In this document: positions 16,219 to 25,125 of the stretch, piece by piece | How the letters are laid out: every line of letters starts with the position of its first letter | Numbering within the stretch: the first letter of the stretch is position 1 | NCBI GenBank assembly: GCA_963512175.1 | Contig: CAUPLI010000010.1 | Span: forward strand, 57,171 to 121,170 | Source of the DNA: Hylemonella sp963512175 | Lineage (GTDB): Bacteria > Pseudomonadota > Gammaproteobacteria > Burkholderiales > Burkholderiaceae_C | Direction: 5' to 3' | Length of the DNA: 64,000 nt | The notes under the pieces: generated by a model | What the model saw: only the letters and a program-made list of their open reading frames with translations | Told to the model about the DNA's origin: nothing | Databases searched by the model: none | Position numbers and translations under genes: made by a program

Positions 16219-17961
16219 TCAATGATTGTCCTTGGGCACGAAGGCGCCGCGCTGGCCGACCAGGAAGTCCAGGTCGGCGCCTTCATCGGCCTGCAGCACG
16301 TGGTCGATGTAGAGTTTCCAGTAGCCGGACTTGAGCGGCGGCTCCGGGGCCTTCCATTTGGCCAGGCGGGCTTTCAGCTCATCGTCGCTGATCAGCAGCT
16401 GCAGCCGGCGCTCGGGCACGTTGAGCTCGATCATGTCGCCGTTCTGCACCACGGCCAGCGGGCCACCGGCGGCAGCCTCGGGCGCGGTGTGCAGCACCAC
16501 CGTGCCGTAGGCGGTGCCGCTCATGCGCGCATCGCTGATGCGGACCATGTCGGTGATCCCCTTCTTCAGCACCTTGGGCGGCAGGGGCATATTGCCCACC
16601 TCGGCCATGCCGGGGTAGCCCTTGGGGCCGCAGTTCTTGAGCACCAGGATGCAGTTCTCATCCACGTCGAGCTTGTCGTCGTCGATGCGCCGATGGAAGT
16701 CGTCGCTGTTCTCGAACACCACGGCGCGGCCCTTGTGCACCATCAGCGCGGGCGTGGCGGCGCTGGGCTTGATGACCGCGCCGCGCGGCGCCAGATTGCC
16801 GCGCAGCACGGCGATGCCGGCCTTGTCCTTGAAGGGCTCCGCAAAGGTCTTGATGACGCGCGGGTCGAAGTTCTGTGCATCGCCCACGTTCTCGGCGACG
16901 GTCTTGCCGTTGGCCGTGACGATGTCCTTGTGCAGCAGGTGCAGGATCTCCCTCATCACCACGGGCAGGCCGCCGGCGTAGCAGAAGTCTTCCATCAGGT
17001 GCTGGCCCGAGGGCTGCAGGTTCACCAGGCAGGGCAGCTCGCTGGCCAGGCGGTCGAAATCGTCCACCGTGAGCTTGATGTTCAGTCGCCCGGCGATGGC
17101 GATCAGGTGGATGACGGCATTGGTCGAGCCGCCGATGGCGGCGAGTGTCTTGATCGCGTTCTCGAAGGCCTCGCGCGTGAGCACCTGGGAGATGGTCTGG
17201 TCGGTGTGCACCATCTCGACGATGCGCCGGCCGGCACTACGCGCCAGTACGTTGCGCCGGCCGTCCACGGCCGGATAGGCGGCATTGCCGGGCAGGCCGA
17301 TGCCCAGGGCCTCGACCATGCTGGCCATGGTGGAGGCGGTGCCCATGGTCATGCAGTGGCCGTGGCTGCGGTGCATGCAGCTTTCGGCCTCGAAGAAATC
17401 CTGCAGCTTGAGCGTGCCGGCGCGCACCTGCTCGCTCATGCTCCACACGCCGGTGCCCGAGCCGAGCTCCTGGCCACGCCACTTGCCGTTGAGCATGGGG
17501 CCGCCGGAGACACCGATGGTGGGCAGGTTGACGCTGGAGGCGCCCATCAACAAGGAGGGCGTGGTCTTGTCGCAGCCCATGAGCAGCACCACGCCGTCGA
17601 TCGGGTTGCCGCGGATGCTTTCCTCCACGTCCATGCTGGCCAGATTCCTATACAGCATGGCCGTGGGGCGCAACAGGGTCTCGCCCAGCGACATCACGGG
17701 AAACTCCAGCGGGAAGCCGCCGGCCTCGTAGACGCCGATCTTCACCTGCTCGGCCAGGGTGCGGAAATGCGAGTTGCAGGGCGTGAGCTCGCTGAAGGTG
17801 TTGCAGATGCCGATGACCGGCCGGCCATCGAACTGGTCGTGCGGCACCCCCTTGCCCTTGACCCAGCTGCGGTAGGCAAAACCATCACGGTCCTGACGGC
17901 CGAACCATTGCTGGCTGCGGAGTTCCTGGGGCTTCTTCCTGGGGCGGTCGGCGTTCGACAT
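16219..17961 (-). CDS. IlvD/Edd-family sugar-acid dehydratase (arabinonate dehydratase-like)
   Basis: 580 residues. Iron-sulfur ligands are visible in GICNTFSELTPCNSH, LLMGCDKTTPS and CMHRSHGHCMTMGTAST, with AIGGSTNAVIHLIAIAGR and the C-terminal DARMSGTAYGTVVLH. The N-terminal LRSQQWFGRQDRDGFAYRSW is typical of the aldonate dehydratases (L-arabinonate, D-xylonate, galactonate type) rather than of IlvD of branched-chain synthesis. It removes water from a sugar acid to give a 2-keto-3-deoxy acid. The neighbours KdgK, a TRAP transporter and a GntR regulator support sugar-acid catabolism. The exact substrate is unresolved. Confidence 0.85.
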   Translation of the reverse strand: MSNADRPRKKPQELRSQQWFGRQDRDGFAYRSWVKGKGVPHDQFDGRPVIGICNTFSELTPCNSHFRTLAEQVKIGVYEAGGFPLEFPVMSLGETLLRPTAMLYRNLASMDVEESIRGNPIDGVVLLMGCDKTTPSLLMGASSVNLPTIGVSGGPMLNGKWRGQELGSGTGVWSMSEQVRAGTLKLQDFFEAESCMHRSHGHCMTMGTASTMASMVEALGIGLPGNAAYPAVDGRRNVLARSAGRRIVEMVHTDQTISQVLTREAFENAIKTLAAIGGSTNAVIHLIAIAGRLNIKLTVDDFDRLASELPCLVNLQPSGQHLMEDFCYAGGLPVVMREILHLLHKDIVTANGKTVAENVGDAQNFDPRVIKTFAEPFKDKAGIAVLRGNLAPRGAVIKPSAATPALMVHKGRAVVFENSDDFHRRIDDDKLDVDENCILVLKNCGPKGYPGMAEVGNMPLPPKVLKKGITDMVRISDARMSGTAYGTVVLHTAPEAAAGGPLAVVQNGDMIELNVPERRLQLLISDDELKARLAKWKAPEPPLKSGYWKLYIDHVLQADEGADLDFLVGQRGAFVPKDNH

Positions 17962-17990
17962 AGGGTAAATCCGGGACTGAAAAAGGTATT

Positions 17991-18003
17991 ATGGTCATAC
18001 CAT
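17991..18003. promoter_or_regulatory. GntR/FadR-type operator, ATGGT-CAT-ACCAT
   Basis: A perfect 5-bp inverted repeat, whose core TGGTCATACCA satisfies the FadR-subfamily consensus TNGTNNNACNA. It sits midway between the divergent dehydratase (start 17961) and the FadR-type regulator (start 18028), 25 bases before the regulator start. Binding would let the regulator repress itself and the dehydratase/kdgK unit. The neighbouring GGTAT and ATACC extend the symmetry in an overlapping register. Confidence 0.6.
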
Positions 18004-18027
18004 TGAAAAAAGAGCTCAGTACAAACC

Positions 18028-18771
18028 ATGATCAAAAACGTTCACGGCAACACGGTCGATCACCTCGGGGCGGCCATTGTTTCCGGCCGCTACGCGCCGG
18101 GTGCTTCCATTCCGCCCGAGCCCCTGTTGTGCGAAGAACTCGGCGTCAGCCGCACCGTGGTGCGCGAGGCGGTGAAGTCGCTCATCGCCAAGGGGCTGGT
18201 GAGCGCGGGGCCCAAGGTGGGCACGCGCGTGCTGTCCGAAGACCAGTGGAACTGGTTCGATCCCGACATCATTGCCTGGCAGGCCCAGGCGGGGCTGACG
18301 CCGGAATTCCTGCGAGACCTGATGGACCTGCGGCGTGTGGTCGAGCCCGCCGCCATGCGCCTGGCCGCGCAGCGCGCCCAGCCCGAGGACATCGCCTTCG
18401 TGGAGGAGGCGTACGCCGGCATGGCCCGCGCGGTGAAGGAGGGCGGCGACTACGTCACGCATGACCTGCGCTTTCACCAGGGCCTGCTGCGCGCCAGCCG
18501 CAACCGCATGCTGATGCAGATGAGCAAGGCCCTGGGCGCCTTGCTGCACACCAGCTTCGAGCTGGCCACCAAGAAGAAGGACGGTCCCGCGCGTTCGCTG
18601 CCGCTGCACCGGGCCGTGCTGGACGCGGTGATTGCGCGCCAGCCCGCCAAGGCCGAGAAAGCCATCCTGGTCCTGATCGACGGCGCGCACGAGGACATCG
18701 AGGAAATCCTGGCCTCGCGCCGCCGGCTGCCGCGGCTGAACACACCGGCCTCGGTGCTCAAGGCCGTCTGA
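18028..18771 (+). CDS. FadR-subfamily GntR transcriptional regulator
   Basis: 247 residues. The winged helix at residues 10-75 includes GRYAPGASIPPEPLLCEELGVSRTVVREAVKSLIAKGLV and a KVGTRVL wing. The FCD effector domain follows (DLMDLRRVVEPAAMRLAAQ, DLRFHQGLLRASRNRMLMQ), with histidines suited to a metal or organic-acid ligand. This class often senses sugar acids such as gluconate or galactonate. It is divergent from the dehydratase and 9 bp upstream of the TRAP small permease gene, so it probably controls both arms. Confidence 0.92.
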   Translation: MIKNVHGNTVDHLGAAIVSGRYAPGASIPPEPLLCEELGVSRTVVREAVKSLIAKGLVSAGPKVGTRVLSEDQWNWFDPDIIAWQAQAGLTPEFLRDLMDLRRVVEPAAMRLAAQRAQPEDIAFVEEAYAGMARAVKEGGDYVTHDLRFHQGLLRASRNRMLMQMSKALGALLHTSFELATKKKDGPARSLPLHRAVLDAVIARQPAKAEKAILVLIDGAHEDIEEILASRRRLPRLNTPASVLKAV

Positions 18772-18780
18772 ACCCCACCC

Positions 18781-19338
18781 ATGGAACAACCGATGCAGAA
18801 GCTCGTTCATCTATTCTTCAAGCTGCTCGAATTTCTGGTCGTCGTCTGCCTGGTCGCCATGGTGGTGATGGTGTTCGGCAACGTCGTGCTGCGCTACGGC
18901 TTCAACTCCGGCATCGACGTGTCGGACGAGCTGTCGCGCTATTGCTTCATCTGGCTCACCTACCTGGGCGCCATGATCGCCATGCGCGAGGGGGGCCACC
19001 TGGGCGTGGACACGCTGGTCAAGCACCTGCCGCTGCTGGGCAAGAAGGCCTGCCTGTTCCTGAGCGAATGCCTCATGCTGTTCTGCAACGGCCTGTTCCT
19101 GCTCGGGACCTGGAAGATGCACGAACTGCAGGTGACCAACCAGTCACCCGTGCTGGGCATCTCCATGATCTGGGTGTACGGCATCGGCTATGTGGTCAGC
19201 GTGGTCATGGGGCTGATCAATCTGCATGTGCTGTACGGGCTGCTGAGCGGCCGTCTGCGCGCCGACGAGCTGGTGCAGGTGCAGGAAGCCGAGGGCCTGG
19301 CCGACGCCGAACAACAGCTCCGCGAAGTCAAGACCTGA
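18781..19338 (+). CDS. TRAP transporter small permease (DctQ)
   Basis: 185 residues with four membrane segments (LEFLVVVCLVAMVVMVFGNVV, YCFIWLTYLGAMIAM, ACLFLSECLMLFCNGLFLLG, ISMIWVYGIGYVVSVVMGLI), the DctQ topology. NVVLRYGFNSGIDVSDELSR is a typical DctQ N-terminal signature. A charged tail follows. It lies 9 bp after the GntR gene and 9 bp before the large permease gene. Confidence 0.9.
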   Translation: MEQPMQKLVHLFFKLLEFLVVVCLVAMVVMVFGNVVLRYGFNSGIDVSDELSRYCFIWLTYLGAMIAMREGGHLGVDTLVKHLPLLGKKACLFLSECLMLFCNGLFLLGTWKMHELQVTNQSPVLGISMIWVYGIGYVVSVVMGLINLHVLYGLLSGRLRADELVQVQEAEGLADAEQQLREVKT

Positions 19339-19347
19339 GGCCCTGTC

Positions 19348-20646
19348 ATGACCGTCGCCGTATTCGTTTTCAGTCTGCTGGGCGCCATGGCGATCGGCAT
19401 GCCCATTGCCTACGCCCTGCTGGTGTGCGGTGTCGCGTTGATGGCCTTTCTCGGGGCCACCACCAATCTGGTCAGTTTCGACAGCCAGATCCTGGCGCAG
19501 CGCTTCGTCGACGGGGCCGACAACTTCCCCTTGCTGGCCGTGCCCTTCTTCCTGCTGGCCGGCGAGTTCATGAACGCGGGAGGCCTGAGCCGGCGCATCG
19601 TCAACTTCGCCATGGCCTGGGTCGGGCACTTCCGCGGCGGCTTGGGCTACGTGGCCGTGATCGCCGCCATCATCATGGCCTCGCTGTCCGGCTCGGCCGT
19701 GGCCGACACGGCCGCGCTGGCCGCGCTGCTGATCCCCATGATGCGCTCGGCGGGCTACGACGTCGGCCGCTCGGCCGGCCTGATCTCGGCCGGCGGCATC
19801 ATCGCGCCGGTGATCCCGCCGTCCATCGGCTTCATCATCTTCGGCGTGGCCGGCAACGTCTCGATCACCAAGCTGTTCCTGGCCGGCATCGTCCCGGGCA
19901 TCCTCATGGGCGTGGCCATCGGGGTGGCCTGGTGGTGGGTGGCCAGGGCGGAGAAGGTGCGGCCCGCGCCGCGCATGCCCCTGGGCCAGCGCCTGAAGGT
20001 CACGGCCGAGGGGTCGCTGGCCCTGGCCCTGCCCGTCGTCATCATCGGCGGCATGAAGATCGGCGCCTTCACGCCCACCGAGGCGGCGGTGGTGGCGGCG
20101 GTCTACAGCTTCGTGGTCGGCATGTTCTGCTACCGCGAGCTCAAGCTCAAGGAGCTCTATGGCCTGACGCTGGCCGCCGGCAAGACCACGGCCGTCGTCA
20201 TGTTCCTCGTGGCGGCTGCCATGGTCAGCGCCTGGCTCATCACGGTGGCGAACATCCCCGATGAAGTCGCCGCGCTGCTGCGACCCTTCATGGACAACAA
20301 GACCCAGCTCATGCTGGTCATGATGCTGCTGATCGTCGTCGTCGGCACCGCGCTGGACTTCACGCCCACGGTGCTGATCCTCACGCCCGTGCTGATGCCC
20401 GTGGTCAAGGCGGCGGGCATCGACCCGGTGTACTTCGGCGTGCTGTTCATCATGAACAACGCCATCGGCCTGATCACGCCTCCGGTGGGCACGGTGCTCA
20501 ACGTGGTCTGCGGCGTGGCCCGCATCAGCATGGGCGAGGCTTTCAGGGGCGTGCTGCCCTTCCTGCTGGCCGAACTGGCCGTGCTGTTCCTGCTGGTGCT
20601 GGTCCCCGACATCGTTCTCGTCCCGCTGAAGTGGTGGATGCAATGA
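19348..20646 (+). CDS. TRAP transporter large permease (DctM)
   Basis: 432 residues, very hydrophobic with about twelve membrane segments. Family signatures include AMAIGMPIAYALLVCGVAL, ASLSGSAVADTAALAALLIP and ISAGGIIAPVIPPSIGFIIFG, and NNAIGLITPPVGTVLNVVCG near the C-terminus. It is the sodium-driven translocation subunit that works with the DctQ and DctP products next door. Its cargo is inferred to be a sugar acid from the surrounding genes. Confidence 0.93.
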   Translation: MTVAVFVFSLLGAMAIGMPIAYALLVCGVALMAFLGATTNLVSFDSQILAQRFVDGADNFPLLAVPFFLLAGEFMNAGGLSRRIVNFAMAWVGHFRGGLGYVAVIAAIIMASLSGSAVADTAALAALLIPMMRSAGYDVGRSAGLISAGGIIAPVIPPSIGFIIFGVAGNVSITKLFLAGIVPGILMGVAIGVAWWWVARAEKVRPAPRMPLGQRLKVTAEGSLALALPVVIIGGMKIGAFTPTEAAVVAAVYSFVVGMFCYRELKLKELYGLTLAAGKTTAVVMFLVAAAMVSAWLITVANIPDEVAALLRPFMDNKTQLMLVMMLLIVVVGTALDFTPTVLILTPVLMPVVKAAGIDPVYFGVLFIMNNAIGLITPPVGTVLNVVCGVARISMGEAFRGVLPFLLAELAVLFLLVLVPDIVLVPLKWWMQ

Positions 20647-20688
20647 CAGTTTTCCCAACCCTGCTGTAACTACTAAAAGGAGACATTC

Positions 20689-21702
20689 ATGTTGAAACGC
20701 AGAACTATCGCCTCGGCGCTTGCAGGCGCCGCCCTGGTCTTGGCCACCTCGGCCCATGCCCAGTTCACCGAGCGCACGATCAAGCTCACCAATGGGGTCA
20801 ACGCCGACCATCCGGTGAGCGCGGGCGTCAAGCGCATGCAGGAAGTGCTGGACGCCAGGACCGGCGGCAAGATCAAACTCAACGTTTTCTGGGGCGGCTC
20901 GGCGGGTGGCGATCTGCAGGCCACGCAGGCCCTGCGGGCCGGCACGCAAGAGGCCGTCTGCACCTCCAGCTCGCCGCTGGTGGGCATCGTGAAGGAACTG
21001 GGCGTGTTCGACCTGCCCTTCCTCTTCGCCAACGAGAAGGAAGCGGACGCGGTGCTCGACGGCCCGGCCGGCCAGTACTTCAACAAGAAGCTCGAAGCCG
21101 CCGGCCTGGTGAACCTGGCCTACTGGGAAAACGGCTTTCGCAACCTGACCAACAGCAAGCGAGCGGTGAACAAGGTCGAGGACTTCGACGGCGTCAAGGT
21201 GCGCGTGATGCAGAACAACATCTTCCTCGACACCTTCAAGACCCTGGGCACCAACGCCGTGCCCATGGCCTTCGGCGAGGTGTTCACCGCGCTGGAGACC
21301 CGCACCATCGACGGCCAGGAAAACCCCTTCGTGACCATCGACAGCTCCAAGTTCTACGAGGTCCAGAAGTACCTGAGCGTCACGCGCCACGCCTACACGC
21401 CCTACCTGATCCTCTACAGCAAGAAGCTGTGGGACCAGCTTAATCCGCAAGAGCAGGCCGTGCTGCGTGAAGCCGCCATCGAAGGCCAGAAAGCCCAGCG
21501 CATCGCCATCCGCGCCCAGAGCGACACGGCCCTGGCCGCGCTCAAGGCCAAGGGCATGCAGATCAACGAGATCTCCGCCTTCGAGCAGCGTCGCATGTTC
21601 GAGAAGGTCAAGCCGGTGTATGACAAGCACGGCGCCTCCATCGGCACCGAGGCCATCAACGTCGTGTTCGACGAGCTGAAGAAGGTGCGCGGCGGCAAGT
21701 AA
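20689..21702 (+). CDS. TRAP transporter substrate-binding protein (DctP)
   Basis: 337 residues. The start follows AAAAGGAG, a strong ribosome site. The signal peptide is MLKRRTIASALAGAALVLATSAHAQ. The mature protein has the KLTNGVNADHPVSAGVKRMQ opening, the substrate-carboxylate arginine in FDGVKVRVMQNN, and PMAFGEVFTALETRTIDGQEN, which is diagnostic of DctP receptors. It is the last gene of the GntR-DctQ-DctM-DctP unit and is followed by a strong terminator. The receptor should capture the sugar acid used by the dehydratase. Confidence 0.93.
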   Translation: MLKRRTIASALAGAALVLATSAHAQFTERTIKLTNGVNADHPVSAGVKRMQEVLDARTGGKIKLNVFWGGSAGGDLQATQALRAGTQEAVCTSSSPLVGIVKELGVFDLPFLFANEKEADAVLDGPAGQYFNKKLEAAGLVNLAYWENGFRNLTNSKRAVNKVEDFDGVKVRVMQNNIFLDTFKTLGTNAVPMAFGEVFTALETRTIDGQENPFVTIDSSKFYEVQKYLSVTRHAYTPYLILYSKKLWDQLNPQEQAVLREAAIEGQKAQRIAIRAQSDTALAALKAKGMQINEISAFEQRRMFEKVKPVYDKHGASIGTEAINVVFDELKKVRGGK

Positions 21703-21724
21703 GCCCGGCACGAACCACCAACGC

Positions 21725-21762
21725 AAAGGCCGCAGGGGCAACCCCCTGCGGCCTTTTCTTTT
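21725..21762 (+). terminator. Intrinsic terminator after the TRAP operon
   Basis: A GC-rich stem (AAAGGCCGCAGGGG pairing with CCCCTGCGGCCTTT) with a short loop is followed by TTCTTTT, 22 bp after the dctP stop. The A-run on the left arm also gives a weak terminator for the convergent RidA gene. Confidence 0.9.
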
Positions 21763-21781
21763 GAGGTGGCGCTGCCCGGCA

Positions 21782-22174
21782 TCAACCCGGCAGCTTGGCG
21801 ATCACCTTGATCTCGAACTGGAAGCCATAGAGCCAGGTCACGCCGATGCCGGTCAGCGTGGGGTGGGGCGCGTTGCCCCAGTAGTCCGGCACGATCTGCC
21901 AGATGCGCTCGAAGTTCTTCTCCGGGTCGACGATGAAGACGGTCACATCGACCACGTCATCGAAGCTGCATCCGGCTGCACGCAACACCGCGTTCAGGTT
22001 GTCGAAGGCGCGCCGCACCTGTGCCTCCAGTTCCGGCTCGGGCGAACCGTCTTCGCGGCTTCCGACCTGACCCGAGACGAAGAGAAAGCCGTTCGACCGG
22101 ACGGCCGGTGAGTAGCGGTTCCTCTCATAAAGAGCCTGTCGGCCCGCGGGAAAAACAACGTCGCGTGGGGTCAT
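21782..22174 (-). CDS. RidA family protein (YjgF/YER057c)
   Basis: 130 residues from ATG 22174, which has AAAGG 6 bases upstream; an open extension further up would overlap the divergent LysR gene. RYSPAVRSNGFLFVSGQVG, QVRRAFDNLNAVLRAAGCSFDDVVDVTVFIVD and LTGIGVTWLYGFQFEIKVIAKL match the trimeric RidA fold. The conserved arginine that binds the imine carboxylate in classical RidA is not in the usual C-terminal place: an E-I-K segment occupies it. This may be one of the Rid subfamilies with a different ligand. It is divergent from a LysR regulator. Confidence 0.85.
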   Translation of the reverse strand: MTPRDVVFPAGRQALYERNRYSPAVRSNGFLFVSGQVGSREDGSPEPELEAQVRRAFDNLNAVLRAAGCSFDDVVDVTVFIVDPEKNFERIWQIVPDYWGNAPHPTLTGIGVTWLYGFQFEIKVIAKLPG

Positions 22175-22292
22175 CACATACCTTTCATTGCATGAAGAAG
22201 GCACTGTAGGGAACGCGGTCGTTTGGATAAACAGGAGAGTCTGCTCAAGACTGTTTGCATAATCCAGACAATCACACAGCCCCAGGACCGCT

Positions 22293-23231
22293 ATGGACCG
22301 TTTCGATGCCATGCTGGCGTTTGCACGCGTGGTGGAGACCCGCAGCTTCACCCAAGCGGCGCAGACGCTGCACATGAGCAAGACCACCGTGACCCAGCTC
22401 GTGCAGCAGCTGGAAGCGCGCCTGCGGGTCAAGCTGCTGAACCGCACCACCCGCAAGGTGAACGTGACGGCCGACGGCGCCGCCTATTACGAGCGTGTCG
22501 TACGCCTGCTCGCGGACATGGACGACGCCGAGACCAGTCTGACGCGCGCGTCCACCGCGCCGCGTGGCCGCCTGCGGGTGGACGTTCCCAGCCCGTTGGC
22601 CCGCATGATCCTGGCACCGGCCTTCCCGTCATTCCATGCACGCTACCCCGACATCCAGGTGCACATGGGGGTGAGCGACCGGATGGTCGATCTGATCGAC
22701 GAAAACGTCGACTGCGTCGTGCGGGGCGGTGACCCGGGCGACCCATCACTGGTGGCCAGGCATGTGGGCGACCTGGCCATCGGGCTGTATGCGGCACCCG
22801 CCTATCTGGCGCGCGTCGGGAAGCCCGCGCATCCCAAGGAGTTGGAGGCAGCACCGCATCAGACCGTGGGCTTTCTGCGGTCGAGCACCGGACGCATCCT
22901 GCCCTGCACATTGCGGCGCGGCGAAGAACACGTGCAGGTGCTGGGCCGTTACGCCATCGCCATGGACGACGGCAACGCCTATCTGGCGGCCGGTGTGGCC
23001 GGCCTGGGTGCGCTCTGGTTGCCGCACTACATGGCTGCGCCGCATCTGGCGCGAGGCGAACTGGTGCCGCTGTTTGAGGACTGGTCCATCGCCCCGATGC
23101 CGCTGTATCTGGCGTTTCCACCTAATCGCCATGTGGGCGCCAGGCTGCGTGTCTTTATCGACTGGGTGGTCGAACTGATGGAGATTCACGCGCCGCTGGG
23201 CAAGACGCGTCAGTATTCGCTCGGTTCGTGA
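22293..23231 (+). CDS. LysR-family transcriptional regulator
   Basis: 312 residues. The HTH MDRFDAMLAFARVVETRSFTQAAQTLHMSKTTVTQLVQQLE is followed by RLRVKLLNRTTRKVNVTADG and an effector domain with GRLRVDVPSPLARMILAPAFP, as in the DmlR/PgrR-like branch. It is transcribed away from the ridA-type gene across a 118-bp gap and probably controls it. Metabolite sensing is likely but the effector is unknown. Confidence 0.92.
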   Translation: MDRFDAMLAFARVVETRSFTQAAQTLHMSKTTVTQLVQQLEARLRVKLLNRTTRKVNVTADGAAYYERVVRLLADMDDAETSLTRASTAPRGRLRVDVPSPLARMILAPAFPSFHARYPDIQVHMGVSDRMVDLIDENVDCVVRGGDPGDPSLVARHVGDLAIGLYAAPAYLARVGKPAHPKELEAAPHQTVGFLRSSTGRILPCTLRRGEEHVQVLGRYAIAMDDGNAYLAAGVAGLGALWLPHYMAAPHLARGELVPLFEDWSIAPMPLYLAFPPNRHVGARLRVFIDWVVELMEIHAPLGKTRQYSLGS

Positions 23232-23289
23232 GCTGCGGTTTGCTTTGAGGCGTTTCCGGCCACGAGCGGACATTCACCAAGGCACTGTC

Positions 23290-23787
23290 TCATCGGGGCC
23301 TCCAAGGGAGAAGAAGTTCTTTCACTCGCCTGCCTTCGACCCTTCTCGCGTCACAAAGCTCGCGCACGAGTTCTTGCATCCCCAAAAAGTACTGCTCGAA
23401 GATCGGAGCCACGAAATCGATCGCGTGGTGCATGAACGCCTCATCTTCTTCCCTCGAGAACGTTTCGTCCCTACCGAGCTTGCGTCCCCAGAAGTCTTCA
23501 CGATCCTCCGTGGCGTTGTGAAAGACGATCCGATTGATATCCCTTTCGTCGTCGTGGCCCTTCTCTGCGCAACCCATTTTCAATAGGTAGAACTCAGCAG
23601 CAAACCCACCGCAAGCGACAATCCTTTCAATTTCGGGGGTGACTATGCAGCAGGTGCGCGCGTGACCACGTGCATCGCCGTCGAGAAATTCGATGAGGTC
23701 GACATCGCCGCCTAAATGCAAGCAAATAGTGGCGTGGCCGACTTCATGCCAGCACTTGTACTCGAAGCTATCGACACGGATCTTCAT
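23290..23787 (-). CDS. Small HEVGH protein, M41 (FtsH)-peptidase-like without an AAA domain
   Basis: 165 residues. HEVGH at residues 14-18 is a zinc-protease helix (HExxH). GGFAAEFYLL at 60-69 parallels the GGRAAEEL helix of FtsH-type M41 peptidases, and D83 in DERDINRIVFH sits where the third zinc ligand lies in that family. No AAA ATPase, membrane segment or signal peptide is present, so it would be a free soluble metallopeptidase or a degenerate relative. Counted lines give about 55% GC, clearly below the neighbours, and the flanks are also AT-richer. This suggests acquisition by transfer. Its substrate is unknown. Confidence 0.6.
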   Translation of the reverse strand: MKIRVDSFEYKCWHEVGHATICLHLGGDVDLIEFLDGDARGHARTCCIVTPEIERIVACGGFAAEFYLLKMGCAEKGHDDERDINRIVFHNATEDREDFWGRKLGRDETFSREEDEAFMHHAIDFVAPIFEQYFLGMQELVRELCDARRVEGRRVKELLLPWRPR

Positions 23788-23923
23788 ACGAATTGATCAG
23801 TATGTGGGTTCCGCACACAGGACAGGCTTCTTTGGAGTGTGCTCGAAGTGGAAGGCCTGCTTTGGGTCGAAAGCCGCCGACATGCAGAACCGATCCCCTA
23901 TTTCACCCAGTCTGTAACTCGCC

Positions 23924-25090
23924 TCACCCCCGCCGCGCCAGATCCCGCATCAGCGCGCGCGTGCCGTAGGTCCAGGGGGCGATCTTGTCCGAGGTGTTGA
24001 CGCGGTTCACCAGCATGCCCAGGCTGGGGGTCGAGACGGTGGCGATGTCGCCGATCTCGTGCGTGAAGCCCTGGCCCGGGCCGTGGCGGTCCTGGATCGG
24101 GGCGAACATGGTGCCGAGGAAGAACATCACGCCATCCGGGTACTGGTGGTGCGGGCCGATCACGTGCTTGACCAGTTCCAGCGGGTCGCGGCTGATCTGG
24201 CTCATGGAGCTGCTGCCGCGCATGACGAAGCCGCCGGCGCCCCGCACCTCCATGGCCAGATCGCAGCGGCGCACGTCGTCCATGCCGAAATGCTCGTCGA
24301 ACAGGCGGATGAAGGGGCCGATGGCGCAGGAGGCATTGTTGTCCTTGGCCTTGCCCAGCAGCAGGGCGCTGCGGCCCTCGAAGTCGCGCAGGTTCACGTC
24401 GTTGCCCAGCGTGGCGCCCATCACTTCGGCGCGGCTGTTGACGGCCAGCACGATTTCCGGCTCGGGGTTGTTCCAGTGGCTGCGCGGGTGGATGCCCACC
24501 TCGGCACCGACGCCCACCGCGCTCATGGGCGCCGATTTGGTGAAGACCTCGGCGTCGGGGCCGATGGCCACTTCCAGGTACTGCGACCACGCGCCTTGCG
24601 CGACCAGCACGTCCTTCAGCTTCGCCGCCTCGGGCGAGCCGGGTTTCACTTGGCCCAGGTTGTCGCCGATGACGGCGACCACGGCCCGGCGCACGCTCTC
24701 GGCCTTGTCGGCATCGCCGCGCGCCTGCTCCTCGATCACGCGCTCCAGCACCGAGTTGACGAAGGTGACCCCGGTGGCCTTGATCGCCTGCAGGTCGCAG
24801 GGCGCCAGAAACCAGGGCAGGGCCGTCTTGCGTTCGTCGTATGCCGAGTTCCGCAGGATGGCCGCCGTGTCGCCCAGGCGCGCGCCTTTATTCTTGCGCA
24901 CGGCCGCGGCCGCGTCGGGGCGTTCCAGCAGGTCCGACATGGTCGGGGCCACCGCGCCCAGGTCGTACACGCCATCGGGGCGTACCTGCACCAGCACCGG
25001 TCCGGTGCCCTCGATCCAGAGGCGCCCCACCAGCGTGGCGCGTTCCGCATCACGCGGCAGGCAGGTCTCAAGTGTCAGTGGGTTCAGCAT
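23924..25090 (-). CDS. FAH-family 2-keto-3-deoxy sugar-acid dehydratase-like protein
   Basis: 388 residues from ATG 25090, which has GAGGAA about 10 bases upstream. An in-frame ATG at 25129 overlaps the aldolase stop as ATGA and is possible. The C-terminal two thirds form a fumarylacetoacetate-hydrolase fold: metal-site glutamates in NPEPEIVLAVNS, GNDVNLRDFEGRSALLLGKA, and VMRGSSSMSQISRDP. The long form resembles the 2-keto-3-deoxy-pentonate dehydratases (XylX/AraD1 group) that yield 2-oxoglutarate semialdehyde. It is coupled to the Eda-type gene. Which keto-deoxy acid it uses is not visible. Confidence 0.75.
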   Translation of the reverse strand: MLNPLTLETCLPRDAERATLVGRLWIEGTGPVLVQVRPDGVYDLGAVAPTMSDLLERPDAAAAVRKNKGARLGDTAAILRNSAYDERKTALPWFLAPCDLQAIKATGVTFVNSVLERVIEEQARGDADKAESVRRAVVAVIGDNLGQVKPGSPEAAKLKDVLVAQGAWSQYLEVAIGPDAEVFTKSAPMSAVGVGAEVGIHPRSHWNNPEPEIVLAVNSRAEVMGATLGNDVNLRDFEGRSALLLGKAKDNNASCAIGPFIRLFDEHFGMDDVRRCDLAMEVRGAGGFVMRGSSSMSQISRDPLELVKHVIGPHHQYPDGVMFFLGTMFAPIQDRHGPGQGFTHEIGDIATVSTPSLGMLVNRVNTSDKIAPWTYGTRALMRDLARRG

Positions 25091-25125
25091 CTGCTTGTCT
25101 TCCTCTGGTTTTGTTTTGGTGCGCT

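Noticed and set aside
19144..21741. 865-codon open frame opposite the TRAP genes
   Set aside because: Histidine- and aspartate-rich shadow of three transporter genes.
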